From the NCBI RefSeq assembly GCF_003144245.1, contig NW_020289990.1, positions 62,001 through 126,000 of the forward strand: 64,000 nt of DNA, in the 5' to 3' direction. Both the position numbers and the translations under genes were made by a program. Source of the DNA: Jaminaea rosea (lineage: Eukaryota > Basidiomycota > Exobasidiomycetes > Microstromatales). A model generated the notes under the pieces. That model searched no databases. It was not told where the DNA came from and saw only the letters and a list, made by a program, of their open reading frames with translations. This document shows, one piece after another, positions 11,143 through 22,757 of the stretch (positions are counted from its first letter, which is position 1; each line of letters starts with the position of its first letter).

Positions 11143-11929
11143 CTACCAATCACAGCTCTCTTGAATGATCCTCACACACTCCTCCAAACCCTTTTGATCC
11201 TCATCATCGAAACCCCTCTCATCTACACAGTCTATATCCAGCAGCCCCACAATGATTTCATCCCCGTCCCCACGACCCGACCAAGCTGTCACGGCTTCAT
11301 CCTCTGAGTCGGGCTGCTGACGAGCGCGCTGGACGAGTTCGCGATGTGAGAGCTTGGAGAGCGGTACCACAAGCGGGATGACGAGCTCTGAGCGCGAGAG
11401 CGAGTCGCAGGCTATGTGGCCGGCTGGGCAGCGCGCGAAATATTTGGTCAAACACTGCATGCGTTACGCTGCTTGTATTCTTCGCGCTCAACTCACGGTA
11501 TGCGTCGCAATCGTCAACACGAATCGCTCTTGGTGGTATCAGTGAGCTGCCGTCTGCGCACACCCCCTTGCCCGGGATGGACGGGATGGCCTGACAAGCT
11601 GGCATACCGTGGAACGGGCCCAGGACCAGTGTGGGGACCTTCTTCTTCTTGATGGTCAACAATTCCTGTCTTCCCGCCTCTGGCAAGAGGCCTGACAGAA
11701 GATAGAAGCCAGCCCAATTTAACTGCTTACCCCCCGTTACGTCGCCATCATGCTTTGCGCCTCGCCAAGCGTTCAACGAATGGTAGAGGATGGAAGAGGC
11801 GTTGCTCAGGTTTGTGACCCAGGAGCGCTGTCCACTCAGCAGAGAGCTCAGCTGTGTCTGCAGGTGGGTATAGAAGTCGCTCTTGCTCTTGAGGCCCGAA
11901 GGGAGGAGGGCGGAATCTGCGTGAACCAT
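11143..11929 (-). CDS. Free methionine-(R)-sulfoxide reductase (GAF domain)
   Basis: Two exons, 11497-11929 and 11143-11423, joined as DAY|PGHIACDS; 237 aa. It reduces free methionine-R-sulfoxide in the cytosol. Family marks: MVHADS start, SWVTNLSNASSILYHSL, NWAGFYLL, LGPFHGMPACQAIP, GKGVCADG, and GHIACDSLSRSELVIPL. The Cys in KGVC and the Cys in IACDS match the family's active-site cysteines. The frame extends upstream to 11968, but relatives begin with MVHAD, so I chose ATG 11929. The short C-terminal insert with an acidic stretch (DSEDEAV) before GLLDIDC is unusual but in frame. Confidence 0.88.
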
Positions 11930-12102
11930 GCTGGGCGTTGTTGTTGAGCGTGAGGAAGAAAGGAGCACGATGGTGTGCTCACGGCAAAGTCGGGGAAAAT
12001 GGATGCACGGGCCGCCGGCAATTGGATCGGAAGTCAGGGCTTGCAGTCCGAGTGCTCGAGAGCTCGACTTCTTCTCTCCTTTCCCTACCCTACTAGCCTA
12101 AG

Positions 12103-13971
12103 ATGGCGAAGGCATCACACACATTCTCATCATCACACGGCCCACCAACATTTCTCTGCTTCATTCTTCTCTCCCTGGTCCGACTCAGTGGAGCAGCCTA
12201 TTCCATCATCTCCGACTGTGACGAGACCTTCAATTACTGGGAGGCCCTACACCTCGTCCTGTACGGCAATGGCTTGGAGACGTGGGAGTATAGCCCTCCA
12301 TTTGCAATCAGATCTTGGGCGTATATCCTGTTGCATGGCTTTGTGGCAGGCCCGCTGAAATGGGCCGGGGTATCGAAAGTGAGCTTATACGGACGCGCGG
12401 GGATAGGACGGTAGCTAATCGATACGATCCCTCGAGCGCAGCTGGGCATCTTCTACGCGGTGCGCTACTCTCTTGCTCTTCTCTCGGCAGCTCTTGAAGC
12501 CCGACTGATCAGCTCTGTCTCACGGAACATCTCATCGCGATGCTCCTGGCTCCTTCTCGCCATTCTATCAACGAGTGCCGGCCTCTGGAGCGCGAGCGTT
12601 GCCTTTCTGCCCTCGACTTTCACCCTCTACACAACCACGTACGCTCTAGCCTCATTACTGAACCCGCGACCGCGCAGAGAGACCATACTGGTCACTACAG
12701 CCAGCTTCGCGCTGGGCGCCCTGCTTGGCTGGCCCTTCTCTCTCCTCCTTTCCCTCCCATGGGTCATCGAGCGGGTCTTGCTCAGTCGTCACTTCCTTGC
12801 CTTCCTCCGCTCCGTCCTACTCTCGGCCCTCATCGCCGTGCCAATCTTCATCATCGATTCCTACCTATACGGTCGGCCCGTTCTTGTCCCGCTCAACATT
12901 GTCGCCTACAATGTCCTCTCCGGCGCCGGGCCCGAGCTCTACGGCGTCGAACCATGGTGGTTCTACCTGGCCAACCTGGGCCTCAATGCTGGGCCCGTCG
13001 TGCTGGCGCTCAGCCTAACAGCCGCGCCTGCTGTCCTCGTCGCCCCTTCAAAAAGACAGGGAAAGACGGCGCAACCCCAGCAACAGACCCGCTTGTCACT
13101 TTTGATAAGGACAGCGCCCCTCTACCTCTGGCTGGGCCTGCTGAGCACTCAACCGCACAAGGAGGAACGCTTCATGTTCCCCGCGTACACCTGTCTCGCA
13201 CTCAATGCCGCTGTGTCGCTGGACTCGATCCTCACTCTTGCCGCTTCTCCGCCGAGGATCCTGCCCCAGGCTGCCCGCAACCTCATGGCCCGCCTTGCCC
13301 CGCTGATGGCAACGGCACTGCTGGCAGGCTCCGCTCTCTTCGGCTTGCTAAGGGGAGCAGCTCTCGTGGAGAACTACACGGCTCCAATCTCCATCCTTCC
13401 TCACGCCAAGCTCGATGCCCTACCCGCTCTCAGCACTGCGCCCCTGACTGTGTGCTACGGCAAGGAGTGGTATCGATTCCCCACTTCCTTCTTCATCCCG
13501 TCTGACTCGGAACATGTGAAGTGGGGCGACGTAAGGTGGGTCAAGAGCGAGTTCGACGGTATGCTGCCCGAGCCGTACGTCCCCGCTTTCTCCAAGGGGG
13601 GTGTCAGCCTCTCCCGCTTAGCCTCGAGCACGCGAGCAATCCAGGGGGGATTCAACGACCTCAACCAGGAAGACCCCACCGCATACGTGGACGCGGACAA
13701 GGGATGCGACTTCCTAGTCGACTCCGATGGTGGTGCAGGGCAGGCGGAGCGACGGTACGTCCTCGAGGAGGAGAATTGGGAGAGGGTGGCGTGCTTGCCC
13801 ATGCTGGACGCAGCGGCTTCAAGGGAGGCAAAGGGAGGAGCGGCGACCACGATTGCGAGGACTCTTTGGATGCCTCGGGCGGTGAGAAACGTTGTTGGCG
13901 CCGAGCTGGTGTATAGGGACTTTTGCGTGTTGAGAAATAGGCAGCGCGAGGGAGGCGCGATGAAGTTGTAG
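12103..13971 (+). CDS. ALG9: ALG9-type dolichyl-P-mannose alpha-1,2-mannosyltransferase
   Basis: Two exons, 12103-12378 and 12442-13971; 601 aa. It adds alpha-1,2-mannose to the lipid-linked oligosaccharide on the luminal side of the ER, an N-glycosylation step. The first-loop signature SDCDETFNYWEALH with the catalytic-type DE is clear, followed by ETWEYSPPFAIRSW. Many hydrophobic helices follow, and the HKEERFMFPAYT motif (GT22 family, usually HKEERF) lies near residue 320. The GT22 family also includes ALG12, GPI10 and SMP3; the CDETFNYWEP-like start is closest to ALG9. A signal anchor precedes it (FLCFILLSLVRLSGAAYS). Confidence 0.9.
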
Positions 13972-14021
13972 ACGGTGACGCGTGGCTCTATAGATTAATC
14001 AACTGCATAGTCTCCTCGCTG

Positions 14022-15640
14022 CTACTCCTCATCGCTCATCAGCTCGGCCAATTCGGCCTCCTCTTCAGCCGTCATCCCGCCCCCAGCGGGGCTCTTGCTC
14101 TCTGAGCCATTGGCCTGCTTGCTCACTTCCTCTTCTACCTTGTCCTCGTCCTCTTCCTCCTCCCCGCCAGCGACGAGCAGCTCGTCCAGCCTCCAGCGTC
14201 GAATGGACCCGTCGAGTCCGGCGGAGATTACCCACCACGATGCGACGGAGGCCGAAGAGGCTTCCTTCCCCTCCTCACCCTCATCCTCATCAACGATGCC
14301 GTGCCAGAGTAACACCTTCTCGACCTCATGCCAGTGTCCCCTCTGCCGTCTCACCAGCTGCTGCTCTGCCCCAACTTCATTGCCTGCGAGTCGCCAGACG
14401 CGAAGATCCTCATCCGCACTTCCCGTCACTACGACGTCTGCGCGCCCTGCTGCAGCGTCCTGAGGCAGGGGCAAGACAGTCTTGACGTAGTCTGGATGCG
14501 AGAGGATGACACTAGGCGCCAGTGGTGGGAGTCGGCCGAGGAGAGCGCCCGTGTTGGAGGAGCGCTCGTGCCTTGGCTGGGGAGCTCCCTTCGTCGCGCC
14601 TGCCTTGGCAACAGGGGCAACGACATCGAAGCGCTGCGCTGTCTTATCGTTGCTAGCCGCCCAGATGTACGCAGGACGCCGTGATGGGCCTGCTCCAGCT
14701 GCATTCTCTTCGTCGTCCTCGTCCTCGTCCTCATGGAGCGGTCCCCAGCAACCAACAAGTTGCGCAACGCTCGTCTCTGGGCCTCTGAGCTCGCGCAGTA
14801 CCTCGAATCGCACTCGATCGTCTCCACTACAGTCGAGCTGCACCTCCAGTATCCGACCCATCGAATCGGCCGTGTATACCACCTCGTTCCCTCCAACGCC
14901 TTGCTGTCCCTCTATGCGGGCCAGAGATGTAATCGAAGTAATGCCGCGCGTGTGCGACCCAGAGAGAGTACCGGCGCTACGAGTTTGAAGTGCTGATTCG
15001 AGACCTGCGAGGCGCCAGGCACGGACGGAGCGATCTGCTCCTCCGCTGAGGAGGACTTGCTGGGAGGGGAGGTAGTGCAGGGCTTTGATGAAGTCTTCGG
15101 AGGCGTTTGAGATCGTGTACAGGGGTTGCGGGCGATGCGGTGCTGAGGTGGAGGTATTGCCATTCGAGGTGGAAGGCGTGGGGGAGATTGGCCAGAAATG
15201 AATTACCTTGTCCCATCCTGCGCTTGCGAGGAGCGTTGGGCTGATGAGGGCCAGAGAGCATACAGGCGCCTTGTGCGCGAGGAGGAGGTGAGTGGTGCGA
15301 CCGGTCTGGTAGTGCAGAGGAACGTGGTGTTGTCAGCTTGGTTCTGAGGCTCCTCGACTTCGCCCTCACTCACTTGCAGATCCGTACCCCTCACCACCCC
15401 CCCACTCTCCGCAGTCCAGACCCTCCCACCCCCGTCAACAAGGGCATCCAGTACCTTTTCCCTCCCCGCATCACTGCCTGCTCCACCTAGCTTGAGATCT
15501 TCAGCATCCTTCTGTCTTCTGCCTAGATAGATAGGTCGACCTCTCTTCGCTGCGCTCCCGCTAGCCTTGGCAGCTCTGCGCTTCCCTGTCGCGAGGGACG
15601 ACGAGGTCTGAAACAGCTGCGAGGCGTGAGCGGATTGCAT
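14022..15640 (-). CDS. WD40-repeat protein of unknown role
   Basis: Two exons, 15374-15640 and 14022-15305; 516 aa. The junction gives GTDLQ|TGRTTHLLLAHKAPV. Several WD40 blades are visible: LLASAGWDKVIHFW, VLLSGGADRSVRAWRL, TGSADEDLRVWRL and ISAGLDGSIRRWRL. The N-terminus is Lys/Arg-rich with a possible nuclear signal (GKRRAAKAS...AAKRGRP). The C-terminus is acidic and ends ELAELMSDEE. I do not recognise the orthologue; a nuclear scaffold is a guess. The ATG lies only 19 bp downstream of a possible exon of the neighbouring gene. Confidence 0.75.
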
Positions 15641-15659
15641 CCTGACTGACTGAGCCTCT

Positions 15660-16074
15660 TCAATTCAACTGCACAGACTCCTGTCGTCTATGCTTGATGT
15701 GACAGCGTGACCACTCTTGCGGGATAGGCTGGAAAATTGGAAGGCTTGGCAGGAAGTGGAAGGAAGAGGAGGATCGAGGAGAGGAGGAATAAGAAGAAGC
15801 GCGAGTCCAACACTCGGACTTGGCGTGGGCGTGACCCGTCTTGTGGCGGGGCGGCGGCGGAGGAGGAAGAAGAGGCGGCGGCAGGGGCGGAGCGGGAGTG
15901 GGAGTGGGAGACGAAGTGGATGAGCGAGACCGTACGATGCGGTGGGCTTGGAGTGCTGGTGAGTTGGGCGTGGACAACGAGGTGGACTTCGATGCTCCTG
16001 TACGCCCTTTCGGGGAGAAGAGGTAGCAAGGGGGGCCATGCGCAGGTAGAGGAGGCTCTGGAGGTGTCGCGGGG
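15660..16074 (-). other. Possible second exon of the Ser/Pro-rich gene upstream
   Basis: The preceding exon ends in ...TCGTCGTC|gtgagt, and an acceptor atgcag at 16075-16080 would join it in frame to this open stretch (415 nt to TGA 15660-15662). The encoded segment is Ser/Thr/Pro-rich, like the exon before it (FSPKGRTGASKSTSLSTPNS). The 218-bp intron would hold a CTGAT branch-like site. All three minus frames are open here because of the pyrimidine-rich composition, so this is weak. Confidence 0.3.
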
Positions 16075-16288
16075 CTGCATAACAACGCGTACATAGTGGG
16101 CGTGAGGGGAAATCAGTACGATGAGCGGACGAGCGGATGATGATGATGATGAATGATGATGGTGATGGCACAGATTGTGAATGAGCAAAAGGACTTGCAT
16201 CAAGAGTGATGGTATGAAGGGAAGACGAATGACAGACGTGATCGAAAATGTGACGGTGAAAGAGAGTGACAGAGTGTACGCGCCACAC

Positions 16289-17497
16289 TCACGACGACGA
16301 AGACACGGCGGGCGCAGAGCGTAAAGGCATCTCGGGCAACATTGGACTCTTTACTGTCGGCTGGACATCCACCTCGCTCCTTCTTCCGCGCTCCGTGCTG
16401 GATACCCTGCGAAAGCGACGCAGCATGTTTGGTACATTGCTGCTCGATGACTTGCCCAGAGGCTCAGTGTTGGGCATTGAAGCTGCTGCGGGTGGTGCAG
16501 ACAGTAGCATTGGCGGTGGAGTAGGTAGAGGTACGCGCTGCTGGCTGGTGGGCTTAGCCTTGGGCGTCAGATTCACATCAAACGAGTGGGGTTGATGTCT
16601 CAGCGTCGGCCTCTCCGCTGCTTTCGTCGTGGGCGGGACGTCGTGTGAGGTACGGTTGCTGGTGGAGCTGGCGCCGCTCGCGCCGCTGCCATGCAGTGAT
16701 CCTCTGCTTCCTGCATCACGCTTTACCCAACTCGGTAGCTTGGGCACGATAGGCGTGGTAGGCGATGGAGTTGAGTGCCCGGCAGAAGAAGCTGTACGAC
16801 GACGTGTGCTGCGCGGGGAAGGCAGGGAGGACGAGGTGGTAGATATAGAGTGTGATCCCTTCTGGTGGCCGACCATGCTTGAGCTTCGTTCGCGCTTGCG
16901 TCCAAAGTCACTGAAGCTGGGACTGGCAGCCCTCTCTGCGAGCTTGACGAAGACTGTGTCCGCCCATTGTTGTCTTCCCGCCATAGTAGCGCGACCTTCC
17001 TTCACTCGCTCGTCATGCTTGGCCAGCGCCTCGTCGAATTCGTGAGCATGGGCGCATCCCCATGACGAGGAGGGGCGACGTCGATGACGTGCGGGAGGGA
17101 AGGAGGCGGCGAACTCGACCGAGGGACGACGTGGTGTCGCATTGCCGGGCGTCGGAGTGGCGGCGGTATCGATGGATGGTCTTCTGCTGCCGCTGAGGGA
17201 GGGCAGCGACTTGGGCGTAGAGAGGCTGCGCGACTTGGTGGGAGAGGAGGTGGCTGATGGTGGCGGCGAGAGGGGAAGCTGCGTGGGTGATGTGACGAGA
17301 TGCAGCGATGGCTTGAGAGAGGGATGCTCCGCCGTGATCGAGCGTGCAGAGATGCGATTCGACCTGGATGCCTTGGGCGTCGCTGAGCCCGAGGGAGGAC
17401 GAGGCGTGGTCGGCCGAGAATTGGGAGGACTGAGCGTGGTGGTAGCAGGGGCAAGAGCAGCAGCTCCTGCCTTGCGTGGTGTGGTGTGAATGAGCAT
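16289..17497 (-). CDS. Ser/Pro/Thr-rich protein of unknown function
   Basis: Start ATG 17497 (MLIHTTPRKAGAAAL); read as one exon it ends at TGA 16289-16291, 402 aa. It is mostly disordered, rich in Ser-Pro and Arg-Ser sites that look like kinase targets (for example RPSIDTAATPTPGNATPRR). One more ordered patch stands out at about residues 165-215: CAHAHEFDEALAKHDERVKE, then AGRQQWADTVFVKLAERA. No known domain is recognised. The stop overlaps a perfect GTGAGT donor, so the real protein may continue into the exon at 15660-16074 (then 539 aa). Confidence 0.6.
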   Translation of the reverse strand: MLIHTTPRKAGAAALAPATTTLSPPNSRPTTPRPPSGSATPKASRSNRISARSITAEHPSLKPSLHLVTSPTQLPLSPPPSATSSPTKSRSLSTPKSLPSLSGSRRPSIDTAATPTPGNATPRRPSVEFAASFPPARHRRRPSSSWGCAHAHEFDEALAKHDERVKEGRATMAGRQQWADTVFVKLAERAASPSFSDFGRKRERSSSMVGHQKGSHSISTTSSSLPSPRSTRRRTASSAGHSTPSPTTPIVPKLPSWVKRDAGSRGSLHGSGASGASSTSNRTSHDVPPTTKAAERPTLRHQPHSFDVNLTPKAKPTSQQRVPLPTPPPMLLSAPPAAASMPNTEPLGKSSSSNVPNMLRRFRRVSSTERGRRSEVDVQPTVKSPMLPEMPLRSAPAVSSSS

Positions 17498-18334
17498 GAT
17501 GAGCAGAGAAGGGGGCAGAGCAGATATTGGAGCAGTGTGAGGAGCAGCGGGGAGCAGGACGAGGTGGAGCAAGCAGGCAAGGCAGCAAAGACGATGATGA
17601 TCGTGGGGTCGACGGCGGCTTCTAAGCAGGCAACGGCAACCTTCCGGAGGAGTGTATGGGTGGGGAAGAAAGGACGGATCATCGTCGAGGCTCAATCGTC
17701 GTCGTCGTCGTCGTCGTCGCAGCGCTGCTGTCCGCTTCGTGCGACCCTCGTCGTCGCAAGCATCACTTGCTAGCCGTGCTGACCCAGCGAACCGCTTTCC
17801 CCTCGCGGTGATATGTCGCGCCGTGTCGCCTCAAGAGGCAGACAGAGGGTGCAAAAAAATCGGGAGTTGAGCTGAGAGCGGGCGAGCCGCGACGGCTTCC
17901 AAGGGTTCGTGAGACAGTCTAGGGCGAGGCCCTCATTTCCAGCCGCCTGCCGACGATGAGAATCGTTGCCTTCGCCCTCCTCATGACTTGGGATGGCGCT
18001 TGATGAGGTCGTGGCCATTGCCCTCGCTCGCCTCAATCGCCATCCATCCCCTGGCAAGCGGGGCAGGCGTGGGTAGCTTCGACCGCCACGTGAGATGCGG
18101 TTTTCGGCGGAGCGGCCGTGACGGATTCATGCGGGGATGGCTGCGTGAGAGTGAGCACACGGACGGGCGCAGGCAGCTGGCCAGTGCACTTTCGGGACAC
18201 CGATACTCCACACTTGGCCGACCGGCCTTCGACGTGAGGGTCAGCCCGGTCGTCAAATATGAGGCGGGCGGGCAAGCAACAATTGTCAGCTCTTCTCTCC
18301 CATCCTTTCATTCCCTTTGATCACGACTCTCAAG
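17498..18334. other. Divergent intergenic region, Ser-rich gene / malate synthase
   Basis: An 837-bp gap between two start codons facing apart, so it should hold both promoters. It includes a GTC microsatellite at 17698-17718. I see no gene; the open frames are short and unconserved. Confidence 0.45.
17698..17718. repeat. (GTC)7 microsatellite
   Basis: Seven perfect GTC units, 201 bp upstream of the Ser-rich gene's start codon. No open reading frame of note uses it. Confidence 0.9.
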
Positions 18335-20101
18335 ATGTCCGCCGCCGCTCAGATTGACAACGTCCGCATCACCGGTGCGTAGCGGCGAGCTCCTGATCTC
18401 AATTTGCCGCATCACCCGTAGCTGACCATCCCCTCCTCGCCGCGCTCACAGGCAAGGTCGAGCCTGCCCACGAGAAGATCCTCACCCCAGAGGCAGTCAA
18501 GTTCCTCGTCGTCCTGCACCGCAACTTCGAAGCCACCCGTCAGCAAAACCTTCGCAACCGACAGCTTCGCCAGACCCGCTTCGACGGCGGTGCTCTCCCC
18601 GACTTCCTGCCCGAAACTGCCCACATCCGCGAGAACAAGTCATGGAGGTGTGCGCCCCCTGCACCTGGTCTTCGTGACCGACGTGTGGAAATCACGGGTC
18701 CCGTTGACAAGAAGATGGTGAGCAGCGCGCGTTGCCCGTGATTGTTGCGCAGCCCCCGCTAATGCCAATTGTTTCATGTCGCCGCCGCAGGTCATCAACG
18801 CCCTCAACTCTGGCGCCTACACCTACATGGCCGACTTTGAGGACTCCAACTCGCCCACCTGGGCCAACAACCTCGACGGTCAAGTGAACATGAACTTGGC
18901 CATCACTCGCCAAATTGACTTCACGCAGCAGTCCAACGGCAAGTCGTACAAGCTCAAGCCCGAGGGCCAGACTGCCACCCTCATCATCCGTCCGCGTGGC
19001 TGGCACTTGAACGAGGAGCACTTCATCGTTGACGGCAAGCCCATGTCCGCTTCCCTCTTCGACTTTGGTCTCTACTTCTTCAACAACGCCAAGGAGCTCG
19101 TCAAGCGCGGCTTCGGTCCTTACTTCTACCTCCCCAAGATGGAGTCCCACCTCGAGGCACGCCTCTGGAACGACGCCTTCAACCTCGCCCAGGACTACAT
19201 CGGTATGCCTCGCGGTACCATCCGTGGTACCGTGCTGATCGAGACGATCACCGCCGTCTTTGAGATGGACGAGATTCTCTACGAGCTGCGCGACCACTCG
19301 TCTGGCCTCAACTGCGGTCGATGGGACTACATCTTCTCCTTCATCAAGCGACAGCGCTACAACAAGAACGCTGTCCTCCCCGACCGTTCAGACGTCACCA
19401 TGACCGTTCCCTTCATGAACGCGTACGTGGACCTCCTCATCAAGACGTGCCACAACCGTCACGTCGCCGCCATCGGTGGTATGGCCGCTCAGATCCCCAT
19501 CAAGGGCGACGAGAAGGCCAACGCCGCCGCGATGGACAAGGTGCGCAACGACAAGCTGCGCGAGGTCCAAAAGGGCCACGACGGTACTTGGGTCGCCCAC
19601 CCCGCCCTGGTGCAGATCGCCCTCGAGATCTTCAACAAGAACATGGTCGGCCCCAACCAGTACCACGTTCGTCGCGACGAGGTCAACGTCAAGGCGCTGG
19701 ACCTCCTCAACGCCAACGTCCCCGGCAAGATCAGTGAGGAGGGTGCACGCGCCAACGTCTCTGCCCTTTTGGGTTACTGCGCAAACTGGATGGGCGGCAT
19801 CGGCTGTGTGCCCATCAACTTCTCAATGGAGGACGCAGCCACTGCAGAGATCTCGCGACTGATGCTCTGGCAATGGTGCTACCACGGCGTGAGCACGCAC
19901 GACGGCAAGAAGGTGACGCCTCAGTTTGTTGACAAGCTCCTCGACGAGGAGGCGGCCAAGCTGAACAAGCTCGACGCAAAGAGGGTCGACACCGCCAAGC
20001 GATACCTCGCTGAGCAGGTCAGGGCAAAGGTACCCAGCGAGTTCTTGACGACCGACCTGACGCCCTTCCTCGACGACAATGCTGCGCCGGCGCGTCTTTA
20101 A
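18335..20101 (+). CDS. MLS1: Malate synthase (glyoxylate cycle)
   Basis: Three exons, 18335-18374, 18452-18717 and 18791-20101; 538 aa, usual length for the peroxisomal form. It condenses glyoxylate with acetyl-CoA to give malate, letting the cell grow on C2 compounds and fatty acids. Family marks: [38 protein letters not shown], the GTVLIETI stretch, [12 protein letters not shown], and [10 protein letters not shown]. The last three residues are ARL, which fits the PTS1 consensus [SAC]-[KRH]-[LM], so import into peroxisomes is expected. Codon choice is strongly biased to C-ending codons, as expected for a highly expressed gene. Confidence 0.97.
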
Positions 20102-20107
20102 GGTGGA

Positions 20108-20132
20108 GCGATGCGATGCGATGCGATGCGAT
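20108..20132. repeat. (GCGAT)5 tandem repeat
   Basis: Five perfect pentanucleotide units starting 7 bp after the malate synthase stop codon, so probably in its 3' UTR. Confidence 0.9.
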
Positions 20133-20331
20133 GTGGGAGGAGTGCACTGTATTCTTGGTTTTTTGACTCGACAATGATGACCCGATTCGACTAGATCACA
20201 GCCTGCGAGGTGACCAGTTTCCATCCCGCCTCGTCAATCACCCTTCCCGATAGCTAGGATCCTACGCTTCACGCTCTTGTTCCAGTGGTCATTGATCTAG
20301 GCGCGGCGCGGCGCGTACCAGGTGGGGCTGA

Positions 20332-20901
20332 TCAGCTGGAGGCACCAGACTGAGCTTGCTGAGGCACCTGCGTACCCACCTGCTTCACCTCGTCCCTCAA
20401 AGGCAGCCCTCTCTCAAGGCGTTGCTTGTTGATCTCGTTGAAGATGGCCTGGCGTGGCAAAGGAAGGGCCCTCTCACGCACTGTCAGCTCGCTGAGAGTA
20501 GCTTGCACGATGTTGTTCATGCTCACAAGATGCTCCGTCGAGTACTGTGTGAGCACCGAATCGATGAAGACAGCATCCTCCCAGGGCTCGAAGAGGGTAA
20601 GCTTGCGACGACTAGCCCCCTTGGGCTTTGGCTTCTTTTCGTCCACGTCGGAATCGTAGCTTGGGTCGCGCTTACGCTTCTTGACAGCGGGAGGGGCCGC
20701 CGAGGAGGAGGAGGAGGTGGACGAGGAGGCAGACCTGGGATTCTTGGGTGCAGCACGCTTGCCTCGAATTCGAGGCTCAGACGACGAGGACATGGCTGCT
20801 CGTAGTGAGGCGGAGGAAGGGTGGCCTTTCCCGAGCGTCTTGCGGGTGTCGCGAGGTGGGCGGGCCTCGTCGGAGGAGCTGATCTCGATGGGGTCTGTCA
20901 T
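20332..20901 (-). CDS. Small basic protein of unknown function
   Basis: One exon, 189 aa. The N-terminal half is Ser-rich and basic with likely nuclear signals (PAVKKRKRDPSYDSD; KPKPKGASRRK). It begins MTDPIEISSSDE, which resembles a SUMO-interacting motif (IEISSSDE) of chromatin proteins. The C-terminal half is ordered: LTLFEPWEDAVFIDSVLTQY, then MNNIVQATLSELTVRERALP. The WEDAVFIDSVL segment is faintly like the first helix of a SANT/Myb fold, but I cannot confirm it. Probably nuclear. Confidence 0.6.
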   Translation of the reverse strand: MTDPIEISSSDEARPPRDTRKTLGKGHPSSASLRAAMSSSSEPRIRGKRAAPKNPRSASSSTSSSSSAAPPAVKKRKRDPSYDSDVDEKKPKPKGASRRKLTLFEPWEDAVFIDSVLTQYSTEHLVSMNNIVQATLSELTVRERALPLPRQAIFNEINKQRLERGLPLRDEVKQVGTQVPQQAQSGASS

Positions 20902-21171
20902 GATGCTCTAGGGTGGGAGGTGAGAAAGATGCCCGCGTCATGACGAGTAGCATCATCTGGCTGAACGTTGAGCTATCATCTCTCACTACATCCTCGTGAG
21001 CGGCTTTACATTGTATTGCACCCGCTGGGGAGGAGGGGGGAATCGTCGCGTGCTTGGCCAGCCCTCATCTCGGCTCAGTCGCCCCTCGACTTTTGGGCGG
21101 CCCAAGCGCTCCGCTCGCTGTTGCACTCCCGCCTCCTTCCTGCACCACCACTTCATCCTCGACGACCGATC

Positions 21172-22698
21172 ATGTCTGACAGCATGCAAGAAGGACCAGC
21201 GAACGGCAGTGAGGCTACACAGCAGGCTTCGTCGTCCACTGGCGTAGGCGTCTCGCAGGAAGCTTCCTCCTCTTCGTCATCATCAGCCGCACCCACCAAT
21301 CGCTCAGGCAAACGGGTCCAAGTAGTCGGCGCTCCACCTCCAGGCCCGCCCATCCCCCGCGATGGCGCCGAGTCAGACCACGACGACAATGAGGATGCGC
21401 GCTCAGATGCAGGCTCAATAGACTCGGACGCACCGCCTTCCAAACCCTCCGCGCATCCCGCTACCGCCCCGCCCTCGAGCTCGGACGATGATCTCGAAGC
21501 GCTCGTCTCTGACCTGACTCTAGAGGACGAAGACCTGGACCTCTCCCACCTCTCACTCAAGACAAGAGATCTCAGACAGCTCAACTTGCCCCGCTTCGCA
21601 AAACATCTCAAGCGTCTCGTACTGCGGCAAAACCTCATCACAAAGATCGGCGCGAGCGACGTAGGTGCGCTGGAGAAGTTGGAGGACCTGGACCTCTACG
21701 ATAACTCGCTAGAGAAGACGTACGGCGATGTCCTCACGGCGGGATGTCCAAATTTGAAGTCGCTCGACGTCTCGTTCAATGCTTTGCGGCATGCCTCCAA
21801 CCTCTCCCCTCTCGCCAAGCTCACACACCTCTACCTCGTCCAGAACAAGATCGCCCGCGTCCGCCCTGGAGACTTTGTCGCGCCGCTGTCCCACTCTCTG
21901 GTCAGCTTGGAGCTGGGAGGCAATAGGTTGCGCAAGATCGAGGGGCTGGAGGAGGTGACGGGATTAGAGGAGCTTTGGCTTGGGAAGAACAAAATTGAGC
22001 GTATCGAGGGACTCGAAGGGATGAAGAAGTTGAGGGTGCTGAGCATTCAGTCGAATAGGATAACGACGCTTGCCGGGCTGGAGGAGCTCGGTGGGAGCTT
22101 GGAGGTGAGCTGAACAGCACTAGGAGAAAAGCAAGGGATTCGTCGCTGACTCATCGCCCCTTTGCCGCCTCCAGGAACTCTACATCTCGCACAACGGGCT
22201 GCGCTCCCTCGCCGGTCTGGCGCATCTCCCTAAGCTGCGGGTACTGGACATTGCGGGCAATCTCTTGACGAGCCTGCGCAGCGGTCATGGCAGCCAGGAG
22301 GGAGCAGCCGCTTCTTCATCCACCAATGAAGACGCAGACTCCCCTCCTCCTCCTCCGCTGGGTCCCGGCCTCGAAACGCCCCTCGTCCACCTCGAAGAGT
22401 TCTGGGCAAACGACAATCAGCTCGCTCCCGGCCCGGCAACACTGAGGGACTTGGAAGCTCTGCTAGGCCCTTCGGCTTGCCCACAGCTGGATACGGTTTA
22501 TTTGGAGGGCAACCCCTTCACTAGAGCGGAGGGGAGTGCGTATAGACGGAAGGTCCAGCTGGCCTTGCCACAGGTCAAGCAGATTGATGCTACGTAAGTG
22601 CGCGCCTTGCGAGAATTTGGTTGAAGAGAGACTGGAGAAGCTGACCTTGATTTCGTCTCGTCTTCAACAGATTTGTCAGGGCGCCGGTGCTGCGGTAA
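21172..22698 (+). CDS. SDS22: Protein phosphatase 1 regulatory subunit SDS22
   Basis: Three exons, 21172-22104, 22175-22593 and 22671-22698; 459 aa. It binds PP1 and guides it in mitosis and other roles. After a disordered acidic N-terminus (about 120 aa) there are about ten SDS22-type leucine-rich repeats of 22 residues, for example LEDLDLYDNSLEKTYGDVL, LEELWLGKNKIERIEGLEG and LRVLSIQSNRITTLAGLEE. The C-terminal cap QIDAT-FVRAPVLR is typical. The repeat near residue 345 carries an insert of about 25 residues rich in Ser, Asp and Pro. The last exon encodes only nine residues and the stop, 59 bp from the convergent RAD14 stop. Confidence 0.94.
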
Positions 22699-22757
22699 TG
22701 CGGCGCCACCAGCCTCCTCTACTTTTGTGCAAGCAATGCATTGCCCACACCCCCTTG

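Noticed and set aside
11930-11968. Upstream start for the methionine sulfoxide reductase
   Set aside because: Relatives start at MVHAD, which matches ATG 11929.
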